In this document: positions 15,172-23,042 of the stretch, piece by piece
Layout of the letters: every line of letters starts with the position of its first letter
How positions within the stretch are numbered: the stretch's first letter is position 1
Assembly: GCA_900539735.1 (NCBI GenBank)
Contig: UQDE01000028.1
Coordinates: 1-32,288, forward strand
Reading direction: 5' to 3'
Origin: an uncultured Collinsella sp.
GTDB lineage: Bacteria; Actinomycetota; Coriobacteriia; Coriobacteriales; Coriobacteriaceae
Length of the DNA stretch: 32,288 bases
The notes under the pieces: generated by a model
The model's database searches: none
What the model was told of the DNA's origin: nothing
The model's input: the letters and a program-made list of their open reading frames with translations, nothing else
Translations under genes and position numbers: made by a program

Positions 15172-18100
15172 GGCCGATCGCCTCCATCATCTCCAAATTG
15201 ATTGCACCGTCGGCGGCCATATAAGGAACGGAGAACACAGTCCCCTCAGCATCGAGTGCCTTGGGCACGCACTCAAGCGCTGCCTCATCAGCCAAAACGT
15301 TGACGATTAGCAGGCGTTTCGCCCCAACCTTTTGAGCCTTCGCCCTAAAGCGCTCGGCATCCGACGCCTCGCGACCGTCGCGAACATAAGCGATATAGGC
15401 ACCGATGCGATAGTGCTTAAAATCGATCCATACCCCGGTCGTGTTGCCAGCAGCATCGAGCACCTCAAAGTCGCCACCTGTCTCGGCGTGTGCCGCATCG
15501 CCACGCGTAAGCGAATAGCGGCCGTCGTAATATGCCTCAAAGATTGCCCTTCCGGCAGATTCTCCCAGCTCACCCAGGTAGACCGCCTGGAACATATAGG
15601 GCGTCATGTGCGCCGTCGCCGCCGGCTGCAGCGTTGTGGGCACCCCGTCGCTCGACCAACGCTCACGCACTTCGCGAATTGACAGCAGCTCGGGTACGCG
15701 CGCCGCCGCCTGGCTCACCTGGCGAACCGTCGCGCCCTTTAAGCCCTCCTTGCAGTGGCAACGATCCTCCAGACGAGCAGCAATCTGCTCGACGGGCTCA
15801 CCATCGTAGCTAGGGAATTCAAAGTGCGGCACCTTGCATGCCCCGCCTTCTGCATAGGCATAGCCATTTGCAGCATGCGACATGCGCAGCGCGGTACTCC
15901 GGCGCTCTGGGTATTGCGCGAGATCTTCCCACGGCAGGCAAAAATGATGCAGGTAAAAGTCGCGCTCGCCATCAAAAGCAGTGAGATCTTCGTCCCCGGC
16001 GTTTAGCGAGGTAACTTTCCACGCCAGCTTTTCGTGCTTTTGCTTGGCAAGGTTGTTCCTAAAGGCGGCAAGGTTCTGCTGCTTAACGGCAGCGTGTTCC
16101 TTGTTGTCCGTCATATGGTTGTTGGCAGCGGCGCAGGCACCAACCACCTGCTCAAGCTCGTAGCCCATCGGCAAATCATGCAAGAACGAAAAGTTGCAAT
16201 CGTTCGCAATCTCGCGGTCGAGCAGCACCTGCACGCAAGGCATCTTTACACTCGTGCGCATCAGGCGACCCACAGCCTGTGCCACAATGCGAGCGCCTTC
16301 GACCTGATAAGAGAGGGTGTCGCGCACCGGCAGGCTCTTATTAACGCCAGATAGAAGCATCCGTACGTTCCGGCGCTTTTGAGTAAACGGAACCTCGCCG
16401 CGCGCTACCAGTTCCTCCTGCTCCACCACGCCAAGTAGCGCCTGCTGGACAAACTTATTTGAGTTGATCTCCACTCCCCAGGTCAAACGACTTGTGGGCG
16501 ACTCGATATATAAGAAATCAAGATCCATCTTGGGGCGACGGTCGGCATTTTCAAAGCCGCAATCGACCTGATGAACCATGTCGCACAGATTCTCCGGCAC
16601 CTTGTATTTGAGATTCTTGGAAAAGCCACCGGCCGAAAGATTGATAAACATCAGGGTCGGCTGGCCCAGCTCGAGACGTTTTTGAGCGCCACGCCAACCT
16701 GCATCCCATTCCGCAGCGTTAAAGCACGGCACCATGTCCTTGGCGGCCTCAAGCGATTTCTCGTACGACATCTCGGGGCACTTGATGTTTCTAATCACCA
16801 GCTCCGCGACAATCTCGCGCGCAAGATCCAGCGCCAGACTATTGAATTCGCCATGGTTTCCCATGTGGCGCGTGGTAAAAACGGCTCCCGCCCGTTGCTC
16901 GTTACGCGCCACACCACGGGCCCAAGTACTCACGGCAACAAGCGTCTTGCTCAGGCGCTTCAGCTCAAACTCGATGCTCTTGGCGTCGCTCACGCCCACC
17001 CTGTCAGCAATCTTTAAGCGCAAGCGCACCGCAAGTCCCTCACTCACGCCAATCCCGTCAAAGAACCGCATCGCGCGCTCGTACACCTCGTCGGGCGACA
17101 CAATGATGCCGCCAAAGGCGCCGCCTGCCAGCGCGACCATGCCGGCAATTTCCTTGGACTCATCCACCCAGGCAATATCGACGTCGTACTCCTTCGCAGC
17201 CTGTTTGTTAAACAGCTTAGTCTGTCGCACGATTTCCTGGTTGAGCTCGCCAATCCAAGCGTCCTTGCGAACCACGCCATGAACCTCGTCAAGGTAATCG
17301 AGGTTGAAGTTTTTGACGGTCGGCGCACTCCATGTTGCGCTCATGCACACGCAAGGCGCTTTGGCGGCAATGGAGGCAAGGTAGGCCTCGGGCATGCGCT
17401 CAATGCCGTGGCTGGTTAGGTACGTGGTAAACATGTGCTCGATGGTGGTTTCCATCACTAGATAATCGACACCACGCGCATACATCGAGTCGTCGGCGGC
17501 ATCGATCTCGTCATTCTTACGATCTTTAAAGAACAGCGCCAGCATCAACGAATCCCAAAAATACTTCTCGCTGGTCTGGTTGTTCCTAATGCCCAGGGCA
17601 TCGATGATGTTCTTGCGCGAAAGGTCGTCCTTGTACGAAATGCTGCCGTAGTACAGCTTGTCCATAAGCGTGGCGCAACGGGCGAGATGACCCACCACCA
17701 TCCTGACCAGACCGCGTGCACGACGCACCGCCTTGCTGACGGTTTGCTGCCCACTCCCTCCGCGAGTGATAATCATATTGCGAGTACCGCCCTCATTGAG
17801 TTTGAAGCGCAACGGATTCGCCGAGTTGTCGCCCACCGAAATATCGTCGCTGCCAAACAGATGTCGACCGGAGAGCTGCTCTTCTTTCGCCTCGTCAGAC
17901 AGCGCAAAAGGCGGACGCAGTTTCATGTCCTTAATACAAGAGGCGAGTGCCTTTTGAATTTTCTTGGCATCCTTGGCGATTTCTTCGGCATCTTCCTCTA
18001 CGCTCGCCCGCGAAACCCTGTTCCTCTCGGCGTTTGACCCTTTGTGATCGCCCGACGTGGAAGCGTGCGTATAGACCGCCATCCATTGATCTCGATTCCC

Positions 18101-19087
18101 CAGTAGCAAGGGGTCCACCACACCGCCGTTAAAATGACGATCGAGGATACGCAATACTTCGTCCGGTTGAAACGTCACGGGATCGTCTGTCAGCGTCGAC
18201 AGTATGTCGGCCTTCATGTGGTCGATTTCATCAAAGATAAACAGGCCCTTCTCGGCAGCCATTGCGTTAAAGAGCACAACGCCTGCACCGGTCACTGTAT
18301 CGATCCTATTGATGAGCTTTTGCGGCGTCAGGGCAATCACATGCGGTATGCTCTCGTCATTGAGCAGGGCAGACGGCCAAATCTGGGGGATCACCTCCAT
18401 GCCGCGCGTGATGTTTTTGAGCTCGTGGCTCACAGCCCAACGCAAGCTCGCATCCGCCGACGATAGCTTGTCGCGAAGGGCGGGGGTCAAACGGTCTGCA
18501 ACACCTCCCAGACGATTTCGAGTGTCAAGGATGCCCAAAAGGTCATCGGCGATCTCCATCGCGTTGCCCCACGCTCGCTTAATGATGCGATGAGAGCTCT
18601 CGTCGTCCGCCTCGATGGGACACGGAATGTCGCGCACGCCCACGGCGCCCTTACCGCGCGTAGTCTCAATCCAATGCAGGATGTTATCGCCCGCACGCGG
18701 AAGATCGAACACCATGCGCTGCGCGGCATCGCCATCCATGCCCTGTTCAACCAGCAATTTGCGCACGCTCGCAACGTAGTTGTCGCGGTTGTCCTTACCC
18801 GGCACCACAAACACCAGGTAACGACGGCCCGGGCACTTGTTAAAACAGCCCGAATCGTCCCAGCCACCGGCGATGAGGTCGGCTGTGACCTGCTCGGCCG
18901 TATAGTTTTTACCCGAGCCCGTCGTGGCGCCCAAAAAGTACAGGCCATTGTTGCCCTGATCCTTGGGGGCAAACAGCGCACGCTCAAAAAACTCGCGCAT
19001 CGCCTTTTGACGTGCAAGATAGGGAGCGAGCTCCTTGTCGTCCGCAGACGACGGATTCGATTGGCAGTTGAGATCCCACATAGCCAT
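15155..19087 (-). CDS. DinG-like superfamily 2 helicase with C-terminal PD-(D/E)XK nuclease domain
   Basis: A 1310-residue protein. Helicase motifs (numbered from the ATG at 19087): Walker A GATTGSGKNY at 53-62, with Asn after the Lys in place of the usual Thr/Ser; Walker B FIFDEID (about 283-289); motif III CMSATWSAP (about 581-589); motif VI QAVGRLMRTS (937-946), followed by VLLDRE as in DinG/XPD-type helicases. The C-terminus (about 1165-1240) looks like a restriction-endonuclease fold: GELGESAGRAIFEAYY, GGDFEVLD, then VWIDFKHYR, supplying E/D and D-x-K. It probably unwinds nucleic acid with ATP and cuts it, or uses the nuclease-like fold for binding. GGAGG 7 bases upstream favours ATG 19087 over TTG 19093. 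Its stop overlaps the PIWI-like gene. Confidence 0.85.
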   Translation of the reverse strand: MAMWDLNCQSNPSSADDKELAPYLARQKAMREFFERALFAPKDQGNNGLYFLGATTGSGKNYTAEQVTADLIAGGWDDSGCFNKCPGRRYLVFVVPGKDNRDNYVASVRKLLVEQGMDGDAAQRMVFDLPRAGDNILHWIETTRGKGAVGVRDIPCPIEADDESSHRIIKRAWGNAMEIADDLLGILDTRNRLGGVADRLTPALRDKLSSADASLRWAVSHELKNITRGMEVIPQIWPSALLNDESIPHVIALTPQKLINRIDTVTGAGVVLFNAMAAEKGLFIFDEIDHMKADILSTLTDDPVTFQPDEVLRILDRHFNGGVVDPLLLGNRDQWMAVYTHASTSGDHKGSNAERNRVSRASVEEDAEEIAKDAKKIQKALASCIKDMKLRPPFALSDEAKEEQLSGRHLFGSDDISVGDNSANPLRFKLNEGGTRNMIITRGGSGQQTVSKAVRRARGLVRMVVGHLARCATLMDKLYYGSISYKDDLSRKNIIDALGIRNNQTSEKYFWDSLMLALFFKDRKNDEIDAADDSMYARGVDYLVMETTIEHMFTTYLTSHGIERMPEAYLASIAAKAPCVCMSATWSAPTVKNFNLDYLDEVHGVVRKDAWIGELNQEIVRQTKLFNKQAAKEYDVDIAWVDESKEIAGMVALAGGAFGGIIVSPDEVYERAMRFFDGIGVSEGLAVRLRLKIADRVGVSDAKSIEFELKRLSKTLVAVSTWARGVARNEQRAGAVFTTRHMGNHGEFNSLALDLAREIVAELVIRNIKCPEMSYEKSLEAAKDMVPCFNAAEWDAGWRGAQKRLELGQPTLMFINLSAGGFSKNLKYKVPENLCDMVHQVDCGFENADRRPKMDLDFLYIESPTSRLTWGVEINSNKFVQQALLGVVEQEELVARGEVPFTQKRRNVRMLLSGVNKSLPVRDTLSYQVEGARIVAQAVGRLMRTSVKMPCVQVLLDREIANDCNFSFLHDLPMGYELEQVVGACAAANNHMTDNKEHAAVKQQNLAAFRNNLAKQKHEKLAWKVTSLNAGDEDLTAFDGERDFYLHHFCLPWEDLAQYPERRSTALRMSHAANGYAYAEGGACKVPHFEFPSYDGEPVEQIAARLEDRCHCKEGLKGATVRQVSQAAARVPELLSIREVRERWSSDGVPTTLQPAATAHMTPYMFQAVYLGELGESAGRAIFEAYYDGRYSLTRGDAAHAETGGDFEVLDAAGNTTGVWIDFKHYRIGAYIAYVRDGREASDAERFRAKAQKVGAKRLLIVNVLADEAALECVPKALDAEGTVFSVPYMAADGAINLEMMEAIGRAIEA

Positions 19088-19220
19088 GGTCAAACCTCCG
19101 ATTTAGTTGTTACACGTGTTTGATACCATCCCGTGCGGACAAAACTCGCGCTGGGCGGTCAAGGCGGCGGCGTCCATGCCGCTTGAGAGAAGAAAGAAAG
19201 GAAAGAGGAGCAGTCAGCGA

Positions 19221-19415
19221 CTACTCGCACGAAGCGAGCAGTTTCTTAAGATCGCACTCCAACGCCTCGCGCTCTTTGGCATCGATCACTGCAAGGGCGA
19301 CACGCATCAGGGATGCATCGGCGGCAGACTCCTGAACCTGGTCGGGGCGCTTGCTAAAGCTTTTCCCGGCAGCCTTCCGATCGGTCGCGCCGTTCAGTGC
19401 GGTGGCTAAAGATTG
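19221..19415 (-). other. 64-codon open frame without a clear start, possible frameshifted tail
   Basis: Between the 206-residue gene and the helicase, one frame stays open for 64 codons with typical local codon use. Its last 30 residues form an amphipathic helix (VALAVIDAKEREALECDLKKLL) before the TAG at 19221. It overlaps the upstream stop in a different frame and has no ATG until residue 37, which lacks a good ribosome site. It may be a lost tail of the upstream gene after a one-base shift, or a small gene with a non-standard start. I cannot decide between these. Confidence 0.35.
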
Positions 19416-20026
19416 TCATCGGACTTTGCGCTGGCTTTGGCCGCCTCTTCGCCCGCGATCAGGTCCTTAACCGTTATATACGCACTGTACGTAGCATCCT
19501 CGATCTTTTCCAAAACATCATCAGGGTCGCAAGTGCCCCAAGTTTCTTCGAGGACTCGAGCCAATCCCCAAGCAGCGCTGAGCAGGACGTCAACGTCCTT
19601 TAGATCTAAATGATCGACCGTAAAGGGATAGTCCGCGCACTCCAGTAGATACGTGTCAACTGCGCCAATTGCCTCAGCCACGTATGGCTCAAGATCGCAA
19701 TGGGGTTGGAGGGCGCACAGCGCCTTGTGCGGATCGGTCGGCTCGATCCAATACAGCGTTGTCGCATCCTCGCATTTCTCGAGCGGATAACGCTCAACCG
19801 CCTTCTCCCAACTTTCATACCAAGGATCGGCATCGCCGTCCGTCATCGACCTGCAAAGATCAATCGCCGCAGAAACAGTCGCACACGAGCATCTATAACT
19901 GGCGCCTTTCCTAAAATCATCATTGAGCTCGTCGTCGCCAGACAGCCTCGCCTCCATGATCAGAAACGGGCCGTCATCATCTGTAATGCTCATGGGATAG
20001 TTGTCACATTCGTAGTACGGATACAT
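19406..20026 (-). CDS. Unknown acidic protein upstream of the helicase-nuclease
   Basis: A 206-residue acidic, Cys-containing soluble protein that I do not recognise. Features: an N-terminal MYPYYECDNYP; a Cys pair SYRCSCA near residue 44; WYESWEKAVERYP; and a helical second half with LSAAWGLARVLEETWG. It has no membrane segment. The ATG at 20026 follows GGAG by 6-7 bases; a longer frame to 20200 overlaps the upstream gene and lacks support. It lies 28 bases after the 108-residue gene and about 320 bases before the helicase gene on the same strand, so it may be part of that operon. The role is unknown. Confidence 0.7.
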   Translation of the reverse strand: MYPYYECDNYPMSITDDDGPFLIMEARLSGDDELNDDFRKGASYRCSCATVSAAIDLCRSMTDGDADPWYESWEKAVERYPLEKCEDATTLYWIEPTDPHKALCALQPHCDLEPYVAEAIGAVDTYLLECADYPFTVDHLDLKDVDVLLSAAWGLARVLEETWGTCDPDDVLEKIEDATYSAYITVKDLIAGEEAAKASAKSDDNL

Positions 20027-20054
20027 TTTGTCTCCAATCAACCGTTCGGTCACA

Positions 20055-20381
20055 TTAACAAGCAATATCAAAACCGCGCTCACGCGGAGGGTTGTCGTCC
20101 TCGATCCATTCGAGCCCGTCGTTCTCATCGATTCCGGCATCGGGGACTGACGACCATCTGAACTCGAAACCAAGCTGGTCAAGCTCATCGACTCGCTCAC
20201 TGATTACTCCGTACGCATCCAACGCATTCTCGAAATCCTCCGAAGACACATAGCCGCGCTCGCACTGCTTGCGCATCTGGTGCAAACGACCCATGGCGGC
20301 AGCGATGATCTCGCGAAGAACGATAACCTCGCGCTCGCATACATCGATGTTTCCTTTGTTGAGCTTGATGCAATCGGACAT
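20055..20381 (-). CDS. Unknown small protein, first gene of the helicase-nuclease strand
   Basis: A 108-residue protein with no family recognised. Residues about 12-70 form a helical hairpin (EREVIVLREIIAAAMGRLHQM ... FENALDAYGVISERVDELDQL), followed by an acidic tail with WIEDD. The start at 20381 is set by GGGAGG 5 bases upstream; longer frames would run through the divergent promoter region. It is the first cistron after the 109-base divergent intergenic region and lies 28 bases upstream of the 206-residue gene. The helical, acidic composition would suit a small accessory or DNA-mimic-like protein, but nothing proves it. Confidence 0.65.
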   Translation of the reverse strand: MSDCIKLNKGNIDVCEREVIVLREIIAAAMGRLHQMRKQCERGYVSSEDFENALDAYGVISERVDELDQLGFEFRWSSVPDAGIDENDGLEWIEDDNPPRERGFDIAC

Positions 20382-20420
20382 AACGGCCTCCCTGGTTTTA
20401 AGCCTTTTCGCTTGATTCCA

Positions 20421-20449
20421 TTGAACAGCCGCAAACAGCCGCGTAATAT
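20421..20449 (+). promoter_or_regulatory. Promoter of the zinc-ribbon (DUF6076-like) gene
   Basis: TTGAAC (20421-20426), exactly 17 bases, then TAATAT (20444-20449). The spacer contains a direct repeat of CAGCCGC, a possible regulator site. It lies 41 bases before the start at 20491, in the divergent region shared with the minus-strand cluster. Confidence 0.65.
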
Positions 20450-20490
20450 GACTTTTATCGGGTTTTAAATTTTGGCTGTTTGGAGCATTA

Positions 20491-22653
20491 ATGCTTGATT
20501 CCGAACAAGAGCCGTTTAGCTGGGGTTTCGAGGCTGGCTTTCTTCGCTCTCCCGTCAATCCCCGCATGCTTCTTCTTAACAGAACGCCAGAGATTGATTG
20601 CGCCGATGACGGAAACGCAACCGGCAATGCAAGCGCATGGAATCTCGTCTCCGTAGCCAACGACCTATTACGCGTCGACTTAAGCTCGCTTTTCAACGAG
20701 ATTGGGGGCCACTTTCGTGAGCGAGCAAAATTGCGCTTTTACATCGATTTGCAGAACGCCATTCGTCAGCCCCCTGCTCCCCACGATGCGCAACACGCTT
20801 CGATGGACTACGCAGCCGAACCAGACCATGACGACTGGCTCGATCCAGACGATTCCGACCAAGAGTCCGCGCAAGCAGAATTGAACGAAGCCGAAATCGA
20901 AGTCAACCTTCAAAAACAAAAGGAACGCGACCTCGATTTCTTTGCTCCGATATTCGATAAAGCCATTACGCGCCATGCACACGGAGAGATATCTGGCATG
21001 GCCAGGTATCTCCTTGAAAATGTCTGCAGGCAGTGTGTCATGAACATCACAGCGATTCCCGACTATCGCTATTACAGCTGCTGGATGAACAACAACGCTA
21101 TTGAGTGCAACGAAATCAACCGCCTGTACCGCGCGGTGATCACGACATCGGCCCAACTCAATAAGCAAGAAATGGCGTCCCTCTTCAGCTCCTATCTCAA
21201 GCTCGTGTCGAACGACATGGACATTACAACTACCAACGGCAAGACCGGGCTAACAGAACCGGTGCCGTATAAACGCGACAATCCAAGAGACAACTATCCA
21301 AAGGTCAACTCGCAGATAGAAACAGCTTGCGTTTGCACCAATACCGATCTCTTTCGAGCGCTTCTCATTGTTTTTTATCAGGAATGTCTGGAGCTTGCCC
21401 CGCTGCTTAAAAACACCGAGGCACCTAGCCTGCTCGCGCAAAACGAAGAGTTTTTCCCAGCCGCCATCAAAACAAGCGACCCGCGACAATTTCGATTATT
21501 CGATAATCAGCTGCCGGCAATCATCCGCTTTGGCGACGCTTTTGCATACGCAGCCAAAAAGCACTTGCCCGGAAACGAAACGGCTCAAAAGCTCGAAGAA
21601 CATTTGAGCGATATAAAACGCATGAATAGCGCCCCCTTTATGCAGGCGTTTCGCAAGAACTATCTCGAGGCTATGCGCGAGAACCAAATCTACGCAAATG
21701 GAGACTTCCATACGTATGCAGAGCTTAACGACCAGGAAAACCTCAATAGGCTCGTAAGGCTTCAAGCTGTTATTGCAAAGGCAGGAGAGCTTTACTTCAC
21801 CGAAGAGGAATGTTCCTTTGCAAGCCTTTATGCCCGCATCCTCCACGAGCTGCTGCTGTGCGGCATTATGCCGATAACATGCCAAACCTGTGGTTCGCTC
21901 TTTTTTCCGACCGGCCCTAACAGCAAGTACTGCGATCGATATAACGCGGCGACCAAGCTCTATTGCAACCCGCGGCACAACGCCAAAAAACATCTTGGTC
22001 GCAAATCACCCCGCGACGTCGCACTCAATATACGGAGAAAAGCCGACACGGCATACGAAAAGGGTTTAACGGATTGTGCCCACTATTTTGACAGCCTTGG
22101 CAATTTTGTTCTCGATGGTCTTGGCCCAACATACCAAGCGAGCGACCTAATTTCCGACGAGCTCTATGCGGCATGGCTGTCTATCGTCAACCAGCCCAAT
22201 TGCAGGACAAAAATCAGGCGACCAGATAGGAACGGTTTTCCATACCCCGTACTGTGGTACGGATTCATCCTCAATGGCATACAGTATGTACAAGTCGAGT
22301 TTCCCGAAGCCGAGTACCCGGCGCTTTTTGAACGCTTGAGCCAGCTCGCCGAAAGCCCGCAATCAAAGTGCACGCTGAAGCACAAGGGACCCGGCGAGCA
22401 CCCATACAGCTCATGGCTTATCAAGTTATACGAGTTGTTGGAGATCATTGCGCAAATTAATAGCGCCGACCAGGTGGCAAAGCCCATTCCATTGCTTGGA
22501 ATAGATAGGGACGATTGTGTCTCGACCGACCCGACCGCCCAAGGCACACGGAGCGCGCCCGACGCATGCGTCTACAGCACCGGCACGATAGATAGCCTTA
22601 GCTTTACCGTGTATACGAAGGGATATGACCCGGAAAAGCGGGAACGAGCCTGA
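20491..22653 (+). CDS. Large protein with Cys4 zinc-ribbon motif (DUF6076-like)
   Basis: A 720-residue soluble protein. The recognisable element is a zinc-ribbon-like motif, CQTCG (C464, C467), SKYC (C481) and LYC (C492), followed by a basic stretch (NPRHNAKKHLGRK). This C-x-x-C-G-x-x-F ... YC-D pattern is what I associate with DUF6076 proteins, whose function is not known. An acidic linker (DHDDWLDPDDSDQES, about residues 112-127) precedes a helical middle. The start has GGAG 6 bases upstream and a clear promoter. It is transcribed away from the helicase/PIWI-like cluster, sharing a 109-base control region. A hairpin follows the stop. DNA or RNA binding through the ribbon is plausible; the family assignment is from memory of the motif. 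Confidence 0.75.
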   Translation: MLDSEQEPFSWGFEAGFLRSPVNPRMLLLNRTPEIDCADDGNATGNASAWNLVSVANDLLRVDLSSLFNEIGGHFRERAKLRFYIDLQNAIRQPPAPHDAQHASMDYAAEPDHDDWLDPDDSDQESAQAELNEAEIEVNLQKQKERDLDFFAPIFDKAITRHAHGEISGMARYLLENVCRQCVMNITAIPDYRYYSCWMNNNAIECNEINRLYRAVITTSAQLNKQEMASLFSSYLKLVSNDMDITTTNGKTGLTEPVPYKRDNPRDNYPKVNSQIETACVCTNTDLFRALLIVFYQECLELAPLLKNTEAPSLLAQNEEFFPAAIKTSDPRQFRLFDNQLPAIIRFGDAFAYAAKKHLPGNETAQKLEEHLSDIKRMNSAPFMQAFRKNYLEAMRENQIYANGDFHTYAELNDQENLNRLVRLQAVIAKAGELYFTEEECSFASLYARILHELLLCGIMPITCQTCGSLFFPTGPNSKYCDRYNAATKLYCNPRHNAKKHLGRKSPRDVALNIRRKADTAYEKGLTDCAHYFDSLGNFVLDGLGPTYQASDLISDELYAAWLSIVNQPNCRTKIRRPDRNGFPYPVLWYGFILNGIQYVQVEFPEAEYPALFERLSQLAESPQSKCTLKHKGPGEHPYSSWLIKLYELLEIIAQINSADQVAKPIPLLGIDRDDCVSTDPTAQGTRSAPDACVYSTGTIDSLSFTVYTKGYDPEKRERA

Positions 22654-22657
22654 TGTA

Positions 22658-22677
22658 GCGGCTTCGAGCGAAGCCGC
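22658..22677 (+). terminator. Stem-loop right after the zinc-ribbon gene
   Basis: GCGGCTTC and GAAGCCGC form a perfect 8-base stem with a GAGC loop, four bases after the stop codon. There is no T tract, so it may be a 3'-end stabiliser or a weak terminator. Confidence 0.45.
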
Positions 22678-22737
22678 CGGTCACGGGGTGGCACCGGGGC
22701 GCGGACGCCGCGGGCCATTGGGAGCAACCCTCCTCCG

Positions 22738-22986
22738 CTACCTGCGCGACGTGGCAGCGCCGCTGCGTCGTCCCTGTCGCCGAACATCGTCCTGAAGGCG
22801 CGGGCGGGTGTCCATGAACAGCCGCGCCCGCACTAGCCTGGGGGACAGCCGCCCCGCCACCAGCAGTGCGCCGGCACGCCTCGGCACCGCCAGGGTCTCC
22901 GCCTCCACGGGCAGGGCAACTTTCTCGATGACCTCGGCAGAGCACACGCCCGACAGGTCAACCCCGTTGTAGACGATTGGCCTCAT
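22738..22986 (-). pseudogene. Decayed phage distal-tail protein fragment
   Basis: The first 60 or so residues, MRPIVYNGVDLSGVCSAEVIEK ... VPRRAGALLV ... VRARLFMDTRP, match the N-terminus pattern of siphovirus distal-tail proteins in Coriobacteriia (M-R-P-V-V-Y-N-G-V-D, then a V-P-x-R-A-G-A-L-L strand). A plausible ribosome site GAGGGG precedes the ATG. After about residue 68 the frame turns into Arg-rich low-quality sequence and stops, and neighbouring frames carry on without a match, so the gene is truncated and frameshifted. It is the only clear prophage trace in the window. It marks a former phage insertion or recombination point between the two defence modules. The family call is from motif memory. 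Confidence 0.55.
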
Positions 22987-23042
22987 GCGTTGCCCCTCGC
23001 GCGCCCGTAGGTGTTACCGCTACTCTGAAAATGACCAGATGA

